64,000 bases of DNA from AG41 sp036522815 (GTDB lineage: Bacteria; Gemmatimonadota; Gemmatimonadetes; Gemmatimonadales; GWC2-71-9), in contig DATDFC010000102.1 in assembly GCA_036522815.1 (NCBI GenBank), forward strand, positions 24,012-88,011. Reading direction: 5' to 3'. Shown here one piece after another: positions 58,119 to 64,000 of this stretch (position 1 is the stretch's first letter; every line of letters begins with the position of its first letter). The notes below the pieces were generated by a model. The model was not told the origin of the DNA and did not search any database. It saw only the letters and a program-made list of their open reading frames with translations. Both the position numbers and the translations under genes were made by a program.

Positions 58119-59315
58119 ATGCATACCGCTGCCCGCCTGGACATGCTCGGCACCGAGCAGGCGTACCTGGTGCTCGCCGCCGCGCGGCAGCTCGAGGCCG
58201 CGGGTCATTCGGTGGTGCATCTCGAGATCGGCGAGCCCGACATGCCGACGCCGCCGCACGTCGTGGAGGCGGGCGTGCGGGCGTTGCGTGACGGGCTCAC
58301 GCGCTACGCGCTGGCCGCGGGAGTGCCGGAGCTGCGCGAGGCGATCGCGCGCTCGCTCGCCGCGCGGGGCGTGCGCGCCGGGCCCGACAACGTCGTCGTC
58401 ACGCCCGGCGCGAAGCCGATGCTGTTTTGCGCGGCCCTGGCACTGATCGAGCCGGGCGCCGAGGTCCTGACGCCCGATCCGGGCTTCCCGATCTACGAGT
58501 CGGTGGTGCGGTTCGCGGGTGGCCGGCCCGTGTGCTACCCGCTCGACAAAACACGGGACTTCGCACCCGACGTCGCGGCGATCGCCCAGCGGATCACGCC
58601 GCGTGCGCGGGTGCTGATCCTCAACCTGCCGCACAACCCCACCGGCGGCGTAGCGGCAACGCGCGATCTCGAGGCGCTCGCCGAGCTGGCGCAGCGCCAC
58701 GACCTGTGGGTGATCTCGGACGAGGTCTACGGGCAGATCCGCTACGACGGGCGGCGCGACAGCATCGCCGCGCTGCCGGGGATGTCGGAGCGGACGGTGA
58801 TCGTGGACGGGTTCTCCAAGGGCTACTCGATGACGGGGTGGCGGCTCGGGTTCGGCGTGATGCCCGCGACGCTCACCGGGGCCATGACCACCCTGCTCAT
58901 CAACAACGTGTCATGCACGGCGACCTTCGTGCAGTACGCGGGGCTGGCGGCGCTCACGGGCTCGCAGGAGCCGGTCGCCCGCATGGTGGCGGGGCTCAAG
59001 GTGAAGCGTGACCAGCTGGCGCGCGGCCTGAACGCGATCGCTGGCGTCCGCTGCGCCACTCCCGCAGGCGCCTTCTATTGCTTTCCCGACATTGGCGGAG
59101 TGCTCGAGCGCACGGGCCTCACCTGCGAGGCGTTCGCGCAGCGGCTCCTCGCCGAGCAGCACGTGGCGGTGCTCGCGGGGACCGCGTTCGGGCCCGGGGG
59201 CGCGGCGCATCTGCGGATGTGCTATGCCACGGAGCCGGGGGAGCTCGAGCGGGCGCTGGGCGCGCTGCGGCGCTTTGTGGGCGCCTTGACGCCTGTGGGG
59301 ACGGGGATATCTTGA
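58119..59315 (+). CDS. Class I/II aminotransferase (aspartate-type)
   Basis: 398 residues from ATG 58119. PLP landmarks are VVHLEIGEPDMPTPPHV, TRYALAAGVPELREAI, NLPHNPTGGVA, ISDEVYGQIRYDG (cofactor Asp and Tyr), and the Schiff-base lysine in GFSKGYSMTGWRLGF, with the substrate-carboxylate Arg near LRMCYA. It is probably an aspartate or other amino-acid aminotransferase. It lies 8 bp after the EF-P gene and is followed by a terminator, so it likely closes that transcription unit. Confidence 0.93.
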   Translation: MHTAARLDMLGTEQAYLVLAAARQLEAAGHSVVHLEIGEPDMPTPPHVVEAGVRALRDGLTRYALAAGVPELREAIARSLAARGVRAGPDNVVVTPGAKPMLFCAALALIEPGAEVLTPDPGFPIYESVVRFAGGRPVCYPLDKTRDFAPDVAAIAQRITPRARVLILNLPHNPTGGVAATRDLEALAELAQRHDLWVISDEVYGQIRYDGRRDSIAALPGMSERTVIVDGFSKGYSMTGWRLGFGVMPATLTGAMTTLLINNVSCTATFVQYAGLAALTGSQEPVARMVAGLKVKRDQLARGLNAIAGVRCATPAGAFYCFPDIGGVLERTGLTCEAFAQRLLAEQHVAVLAGTAFGPGGAAHLRMCYATEPGELERALGALRRFVGALTPVGTGIS

Positions 59316-59393
59316 GACGTACGCACAACTGACGTCTCGTGGTGCTTTGCCGCGTATTGCCGCCACGTAAAACAAGGTGCTAAAAAGCGACCG

Positions 59394-59422
59394 CCCGCGG
59401 CGTCTGTTGCCCGGGTTTTTTT
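59394..59422 (+). terminator. Rho-independent terminator before threonine synthase
   Basis: A stem CCCG-(c)-GGC paired with GCC-CGGG (7 bp with one bulge) around a 7-nt loop GTCTGTT, directly followed by seven Ts (59416-59422). It ends 14 nt before the thrC start. It may terminate the aminotransferase transcript or attenuate thrC. Confidence 0.7.
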
Positions 59423-59436
59423 GTTGAGGTTCCCGT

Positions 59437-60684
59437 ATGACGCAGGCATTCATCGCTTCGCCGCCGCTCACCGCGCGGCCGCTCCGCTGCCGCAACTGCG
59501 GCGTCATGGGCGCCCCCGCCCCGGTCGCCATCTGCGGGCAGTGCCTCGGCCCGCTCGATCCCGTGTACGATCCGGAGCGTCCGCTCCCCGACCGCGACAC
59601 CATCGCCGGCCGGCCGCCCTCCCTGTGGCGCTACCGCGAATGGCTGCCGTTCGACGGCGAGCCGACGCTGTCGCTCGACACCGGGTTCACGCCGCTCGTC
59701 GACGCGCCCGCCCTGGCGCGGCGCCTCGGCGTGGCACGCGTATGGATCAAGAACGACACCGTGTCGCATCCGTCGCTCTCGTTCAAGGACCGGGTCGTGG
59801 CCGCCGCGATCAACGCGGCCGCGGCGTTCGGTCTCGACACGATCGGCTGCGCCTCGACCGGCAACCTCGCGAACGCGGTCGCCGCCCACGCCGCCCGCGC
59901 CGGGCTCACGGCCTGGATCTTCATCCCCGAGGAGCTGGAAACGGCCAAGATCGTGGGGACGAGCGTGTACGGCTCCCGCCTCGTGCGCGTGCGCGGGACG
60001 TACGACGACGTCAATCGCCTGTGCGCACAGGTGGCGGACCGCTTCGGCTGGGGAATCGTGAACGTCAACCTGCGCGCCTATTACGGCGAGGGCTCGAAGA
60101 CCGTGGCCCACGAGATCGCGGAGCAGCTCGGCTGGCGTCTGCCGAGTGCCGTGGTGGCGCCGATGGCGGGCGGATCGCTGCTCACCAAGCTGCGCAAGGG
60201 ATTCGGCGAGTTCATCGCGGCCGGCCTGGTCGCGGGCGCCGTCCCCCGGTTGTATGGCGCCCAGGCGTCGGGCTGCGCGCCGATCGTGCGCCTGGTCGAG
60301 CGTGGTGGCGGCGAGCTGCAACCGGAGCTGCCCCGCACCATCTGCCGGTCGCTCGCGATCGGCAACCCCGCGGACGGGGCGTTCGCCGCGCGGGCCATTC
60401 GGGAGACGGGCGGTTGGGCGGCCGCGGTAAGCGACGCCGAGCTGGTGGATGGCATCCGCTCTCTCGCGGAGGACGCTGGGATCTTCGCGGAGACGGCGGG
60501 CGGCGTCACCGCCGCGGCCGCCCGGGCGCTCGCGCGGGATGGCCGGCTCGGGCCCGAGGACGAAGTCGTACTGTGCGTGACGGGACACGGTCTGAAGACG
60601 CTCGACGCGGTGCGCGACACGCTTCCCGAGGCGCCGGTGATCGCGCCCCGGCTGCGCGAAGTCGCCGCCCTGGTGGAACGGTGA
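59437..60684 (+). CDS. thrC: Threonine synthase
   Basis: 415 residues. The N-terminus has a four-cysteine zinc-ribbon-like segment (CRNC and CGQC), common in bacterial ThrC of this type. PLP lysine in HPSLSFKDRVV, phosphate-binding CASTGNLANA, then STGNLANAVAAHA, and C-terminal MAGGSLLTKLRKG. It converts O-phosphohomoserine to threonine in the cytoplasm. A ThiS/MoaD-like small protein gene follows 27 bp downstream, an arrangement seen in several bacteria. Confidence 0.93.
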   Translation: MTQAFIASPPLTARPLRCRNCGVMGAPAPVAICGQCLGPLDPVYDPERPLPDRDTIAGRPPSLWRYREWLPFDGEPTLSLDTGFTPLVDAPALARRLGVARVWIKNDTVSHPSLSFKDRVVAAAINAAAAFGLDTIGCASTGNLANAVAAHAARAGLTAWIFIPEELETAKIVGTSVYGSRLVRVRGTYDDVNRLCAQVADRFGWGIVNVNLRAYYGEGSKTVAHEIAEQLGWRLPSAVVAPMAGGSLLTKLRKGFGEFIAAGLVAGAVPRLYGAQASGCAPIVRLVERGGGELQPELPRTICRSLAIGNPADGAFAARAIRETGGWAAAVSDAELVDGIRSLAEDAGIFAETAGGVTAAAARALARDGRLGPEDEVVLCVTGHGLKTLDAVRDTLPEAPVIAPRLREVAALVER

Positions 60685-60711
60685 TCAACCGCATGGCGCG
60701 GAGGAGCTGAT

Positions 60712-60987
60712 ATGGCGATCACGGTGAATCTGCCCTCGGTGCTCGCGGCCCACGCGGGCGGGGCGCGCACCATCGAAGCCGCGGGCCGGACGCTGGGCGA
60801 GGCGGTCGCCGATGTGGCGACGCGCTTCCCGGCGCTGGGGCCGCGGCTCCGCGACAAGGACGGCAAGCCCTACCCGTTCGTGAACTTCTACGTGAACGAC
60901 GAGGACGTGCGCTTCCGCGGCGGCTTCGCGGCGCCGGTCCAGGACGGCGACGAGGTGACCGTCATTCCGGCGATCGCGGGCGGGTGA
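60712..60987 (+). CDS. ThiS/MoaD-family sulfur-carrier-like protein
   Basis: 91 residues with a ubiquitin-like fold (TVNLPSVLAAHAGGARTI, VNFYVNDEDVRF, VQDGDEVTVIPAIAGG). The C-terminal Gly-Gly is required for activation by an E1-like enzyme and thiocarboxylate formation. It could serve as a MoaD-type or CysO-type sulfur carrier for cysteine or cofactor synthesis. Position right after thrC suggests a link to amino-acid sulfur assimilation. Its end overlaps the convergent dehydrogenase gene by 26 bp. Confidence 0.88.
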   Translation: MAITVNLPSVLAAHAGGARTIEAAGRTLGEAVADVATRFPALGPRLRDKDGKPYPFVNFYVNDEDVRFRGGFAAPVQDGDEVTVIPAIAGG

Positions 60988-61861
60988 GCCCCGCATCGGC
61001 TGCGGCGATGCGTGCCAACCCTGCCCAGTCGATGTCGCCCCAACCGCGGGCGACCCCGGACAGATAGCGGTCGCGAATCAGGCTGGCGAGCGGCATCGGC
61101 GCGGCGACCTCTTCCGCGGCCCCGAGCGCGAGCCGCACGTCCTTGAGTCCGTAGCGCAGCTTGAAACCCGCCGGCTCGTATCGCTCGTCGGCGATCAGCT
61201 TGCCGTAGTTCTCGTAGATGGGCGACCGGAACAGGCGGCCGTTCACGATTTCCAGCAGGTCCGCCGGCGCGACGTCGTACTTGCGGACCAGGGCGAAAGC
61301 TTCGCCCATCGCCTCGATCGCCGCGGCCAGCAGGAAGTTGCCCGCCAGCTTGATCACGTTGGCGCGGCCCGGGTCGTCACCGGCGACGATCACGCCCTGG
61401 CCCACGGCGTCGAGCAGGGGGCGGCAACGCTCGATCGCCGGCGCGGGCCCCGCCGCCACGATCCACAGCTGCTTCGCCTCCGCCGCCTGCGGGCGCCCGA
61501 ACACCGGCGCGGCCACGTACTCCTGACCCGCCGCCCGGTGCCGCTCGGCGAGCGTGCGTGACAATTTCGGGCTGATCGTGCTCATCGACACGTGGATCGC
61601 CCCGCGGGCGAGGGCGGGCAGCGCGCCCGAGGAGCCCAGCATCACCTCTTCGAGCGCCGCGTCGTCGGCCACCATCGTGACCAGCACTTCGGCGCCCCGC
61701 GCCGCGGCGGCGGGGCTGTCCGCGACCGTCGGCCGCAGCGGCTTGAGCGCGTCCGCTCGGCTGCGCGTGCGGTTGTAAACGACGACCGTGTGGCCGGCCT
61801 GCAACACGTGCCGAGCGATCGGCAGTCCCATGCTGCCGAGACCGATGACCCCGACTTTCAC
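60962..61861 (-). CDS. 3-hydroxyisobutyrate dehydrogenase-family oxidoreductase
   Basis: 299 residues from GTG 61861, with AAAGGAGAG upstream. Rossmann motif VGVIGLGSMGLPIA, substrate-binding DSPAAAARGAEV region, the conserved PVFGRPQAAEAKQL segment and the catalytic lysine in NVIKLAGNFL match the beta-hydroxyacid dehydrogenase family (glyoxylate/tartronate or 3-hydroxyisobutyrate). Substrate is unresolved. It is divergent from the quinone oxidoreductase gene by only 27 bp. Confidence 0.92.
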   Translation of the reverse strand: MKVGVIGLGSMGLPIARHVLQAGHTVVVYNRTRSRADALKPLRPTVADSPAAAARGAEVLVTMVADDAALEEVMLGSSGALPALARGAIHVSMSTISPKLSRTLAERHRAAGQEYVAAPVFGRPQAAEAKQLWIVAAGPAPAIERCRPLLDAVGQGVIVAGDDPGRANVIKLAGNFLLAAAIEAMGEAFALVRKYDVAPADLLEIVNGRLFRSPIYENYGKLIADERYEPAGFKLRYGLKDVRLALGAAEEVAAPMPLASLIRDRYLSGVARGWGDIDWAGLARIAAADAGLTRPRSPE

Positions 61862-61888
61862 GTGGAACTCTCCTTTAAGTTTCCAGGC

Positions 61889-62857
61889 ATGAAAGCTATT
61901 CGCGTGCACACCCCGGGCGGGCCCGAGGCGCTGCGTCTCGACGATGTTCCGGAGCCCAAGCCCGAAGCGGGCCAGGCCGTCGTGAAGATCGAGGCCGCGG
62001 GCGTGAACTTCATCGACGTGTATCAGCGCACCGGCCTATACAAGGTCGCGCTGCCGTTCACCATCGGGCAGGAGGCTGCCGGCACCGTCAGCGCGCTCGG
62101 CGCGGGCGTGTCGGAGCCGCGCGTGGGGACGCGCGTGGCGTATTGCGGGATACTCGGGGCGTATGCGCCATACGCCGCCGTGCCGGCCGATCGCCTGGTG
62201 GCGCTTCCCGACGGTGTGACGGCGCGGCACGGAGCCGCGGCCATGCTGCAGGGCATGACGGCGCACTATCTCGCGACTACGACCTATCCGCTGAACGCCG
62301 GCGCGACGTGCGTGGTGCACGCCGCGGCGGGCGGCGTAGGCCTGCTGCTGTGTCAGATCGCGCGACGGCGGGGCGCGCGGGTCATCGGCACGATCTCCAC
62401 GCGCGAGAAGGCGGCCCTCGCGCGGGAGGCGGGCGCCCACGACGTGATCCTCTACACCGAGCAGGACTTCGAGGTGGAGGTCAAGCGCCTCACGGACAAC
62501 CGCGGCGTGGAGGTGATCTACGATTCCGTGGGTAAGTCGACGTTCGACAAGGGACTGAACTGCCTGAAGCCGCGCGGCCTGATGGTGCTGTACGGGCAGT
62601 CGAGCGGACCGGTGGGGCCGTTCGACCCCCAGGTGCTGAGCCAGCGGGGCTCGCTGTTCCTCACGCGACCAACGTTGCACCACTACATCGCCACGCGCGC
62701 CGAGCTCGGCGCGCGCGCCGGCGAGCTGCTCGGCTGGATCGCGCGGGGCGAGGTGAAGGTCCGGATCGACCGCGAGCTGCCGCTCGCGCAGGCGGCCGAG
62801 GCGCACAAGCTGCTCGAAGGCCGCAAGACCACTGGGAAGGTCCTGCTGATTCCATAA
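61889..62857 (+). CDS. NADPH-quinone oxidoreductase (zeta-crystallin-like)
   Basis: 322 residues from ATG 61889; the ribosome site is weak. MDR-superfamily fold without zinc ligands: AGVNFIDVYQRTGLYK, QEAAGTVSALGAGV, then the NADPH Rossmann motif VHAAAGGVGLLLCQIA, the GTISTREKAALARE region, and GQSSGPVGPFD. Likely reduces quinones by one-electron or hydride transfer in the cytoplasm. The divergent dehydrogenase and the following aldo/keto reductase suggest a small redox cluster. Confidence 0.93.
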   Translation: MKAIRVHTPGGPEALRLDDVPEPKPEAGQAVVKIEAAGVNFIDVYQRTGLYKVALPFTIGQEAAGTVSALGAGVSEPRVGTRVAYCGILGAYAPYAAVPADRLVALPDGVTARHGAAAMLQGMTAHYLATTTYPLNAGATCVVHAAAGGVGLLLCQIARRRGARVIGTISTREKAALAREAGAHDVILYTEQDFEVEVKRLTDNRGVEVIYDSVGKSTFDKGLNCLKPRGLMVLYGQSSGPVGPFDPQVLSQRGSLFLTRPTLHHYIATRAELGARAGELLGWIARGEVKVRIDRELPLAQAAEAHKLLEGRKTTGKVLLIP

Positions 62858-62880
62858 TCGACTGCGGAGGAGTCGTCTGT

Positions 62881-63909
62881 ATGAACTTGCCTACCCGTCC
62901 GCTCGGCACGAGCGGACTCGAGATCACGACCGTCGGTTTCGGCGCGTGGGCGATCGGCGGCGGCGGCTGGGCGTTCGGCTGGGGCCCGCAGGACGATGCC
63001 GACTCGCTCGCCGCGATGCGTCGAGCGCTCGAGCTGGGAATCAACTGGATCGACACCGCCGCGGTGTATGGTCTGGGCCATTCCGAAGAGGTGGTGGGAC
63101 GCCTGCTGCGCGAGCGGCCGGCGGGCGAGCGACCGCTCGTGTTCACCAAGTGCGGCCTCATATGGGACGAGCGCGATCGCATGAAAGAAGCGCGCCGGGT
63201 GCTCCGGCCGGATTCCATCCGGAAAGAGTGCGAAGCGTCGCTGCGCCGTCTCGGCGTCGAACGCATCGACCTGTATCAGTTTCATTGGCCCGACGAGACG
63301 GGAACGCTCGTGGAGGATTCGTGGCAGGCGATGGTGCGGCTCGTGGAGGAGGGCAAAGTCCGGGCGGCGGGGGTGTCGAATTTCGCTGTCCCGCTGCTCG
63401 AGCGCTGCGCGGCGATCCGCCACGTGGATTCGTTGCAGCCGCCGTTTTCCCTGATCCGGCGGGAGGCCGCGGAGCGCGAGCTTCCCTGGTGCGCGGAGCA
63501 CGAGACCGGCGTCATCGTCTACAGCCCGATGCAGTCGGGGCTCTTGACGGACAACTTCACGGCGGCGCGTGTCGCAGCGTTGGCCCCGGACGACTGGCGC
63601 CGCAAGAGCCCCCAGTACCAGCAGCCCGCCCTCGACAAGAATCTCGCGCTGCGCGACGCGCTCAAGCCGATCGCCCGGCGGCACAGCACAACCGTGTCGG
63701 CCGTCGCGGTGGCGTGGACGCTCGCCTGGCCCGGGGTGACGGGGGCGATCGTCGGTGCCCGCACGGCAGCGCAGGTGGACGGCTGGATCGGCGCCGCGAC
63801 GCTCGAGCTCACCGCGGCGGATCTCGCCGAGATCGCCGCGGCCATTTCGCGGACCGGGGCCGGGACGGGGCCGGTGCGGCCTACCGCGGGGGTGACGGGA
63901 GGTCGCTGA
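62881..63909 (+). CDS. Aldo/keto reductase
   Basis: 342 residues from ATG 62881 with GGAGGAG upstream. AKR tetrad motifs: DTAAVYGLGHSEE (Asp and Tyr), LVFTKCGL (Lys), YQFHWPDE (His); cofactor segment GAIVGARTAAQVDGW at the C-terminus. It is a distinct paralogue of the aldo/keto reductase at 2497. It is 23 bp downstream of the quinone oxidoreductase gene and probably cotranscribed. Substrate unknown. Confidence 0.93.
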   Translation: MNLPTRPLGTSGLEITTVGFGAWAIGGGGWAFGWGPQDDADSLAAMRRALELGINWIDTAAVYGLGHSEEVVGRLLRERPAGERPLVFTKCGLIWDERDRMKEARRVLRPDSIRKECEASLRRLGVERIDLYQFHWPDETGTLVEDSWQAMVRLVEEGKVRAAGVSNFAVPLLERCAAIRHVDSLQPPFSLIRREAAERELPWCAEHETGVIVYSPMQSGLLTDNFTAARVAALAPDDWRRKSPQYQQPALDKNLALRDALKPIARRHSTTVSAVAVAWTLAWPGVTGAIVGARTAAQVDGWIGAATLELTAADLAEIAAAISRTGAGTGPVRPTAGVTGGR

Positions 63910-64000
63910 GGCGGGTCGCGGCGCCGACTTCCCGTTGTGCCGCCCGCACCCACACCCGCACCTCGGCGGGCGTGGGCCGGGGGCCCCCGCGCACCCGCTG
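63881..64000 (-). CDS. Possible 3' end of a gene running off the right edge
   Basis: On the minus strand a frame open from the right edge ends in TAG at 63881-63883 and reads QRVRGGPRPTPAEVRVWVRA and continues with AAQREVGAATRLSDLPSPPR. The composition is compatible with a protein C-terminus but it overlaps the aldo/keto reductase by 29 bp. No family can be named from 40 codons. Confidence 0.35.
   Translation of the reverse strand, partial: QRVRGGPRPTPAEVRVWVRAAQREVGAATRLSDLPSPPR

Noticed and set aside
59339..59383. Short frame before thrC (starting GTG GTG) as a threonine leader peptide
   Set aside because: Only one Thr codon, no ribosome site and no Thr/Ile run, so it does not look like a classic thr leader.

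Overview
This window is a GC-rich (roughly 70% G+C), densely coded chromosomal segment. It carries no rRNA, tRNA, CRISPR array, transposase or phage gene that I can recognise. Gene content and style fit a free-living, Gram-negative, aerobic heterotroph, most probably Gemmatimonadota (inference, no marker tree). Supporting signs are a TonB energy transducer, a tripartite RND pump with TolC, many secreted or lipoprotein enzymes, a sortilin/BNR-repeat protein, a BTAD-domain ATPase regulator, a Ser/Thr-kinase-like protein and a CARDB lipoprotein.

Layout. 1-7.6 kb: 3' part of an acyl-CoA ligase, hypothetical proteins, an aldo/keto reductase, a lipoprotein with six tandem ~91-residue beta repeats, TonB and a TSUP permease. 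7.7-10.7 kb: a tightly overlapped unit with a lanthanide-type PQQ alcohol dehydrogenase, a DUF456 membrane protein and a lipoprotein cytochrome c, likely a periplasmic alcohol oxidation module. 10.6-15.2 kb: a HAD phosphatase preceded by an attenuator-like leader, and a 1088-residue BNR-repeat protein. 15.3-20.9 kb: RND pump, adaptor and TolC-like channel. 20.9-25.3 kb: acetyltransferase-like protein, secreted M28 peptidase and secreted esterase. 25.4-29.8 kb: regulators with visible operators, an SDR remnant, a JAMM-like protein and a CARDB lipoprotein; the last two share a duplicated upstream element. 29.9-38.2 kb: BTAD regulator, kinase-like protein, an ABC exporter (ATPase plus two permeases) and a histidine kinase. 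38.2-46.4 kb: a CYTH-like/PPK1 fusion next to a CotH-like kinase, an ion channel, a HAD phosphatase and an exported SBP56/methanethiol-oxidase-like protein. 46.5-51.5 kb: XdhC and MobA-like molybdoenzyme accessory genes, a Cas4-like DUF2779 nuclease and two response regulators. 51.5-64 kb: DUF2911 protein, class V aminotransferase, proline dehydrogenase, coiled-coil lipoprotein, lipase-maturation-factor-like protein, EF-P with an unusual tip, class I aminotransferase, threonine synthase with a ThiS/MoaD-like carrier, and three oxidoreductases.

The most notable items are the CYTH/PPK1 fusion beside CotH, the leader in front of the HAD gene at 11.7 kb, a duplicated ~68-bp promoter element at 28.3 and 29.1 kb, a recurring TANCTTGGG motif upstream of genes, three copies of a 20-nt palindrome, and a likely single-base indel at the start of the kinase-like gene. 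No single wholly new multi-gene system is demonstrated. The polyphosphate-linked locus at 38.9-43.2 kb is the best candidate.
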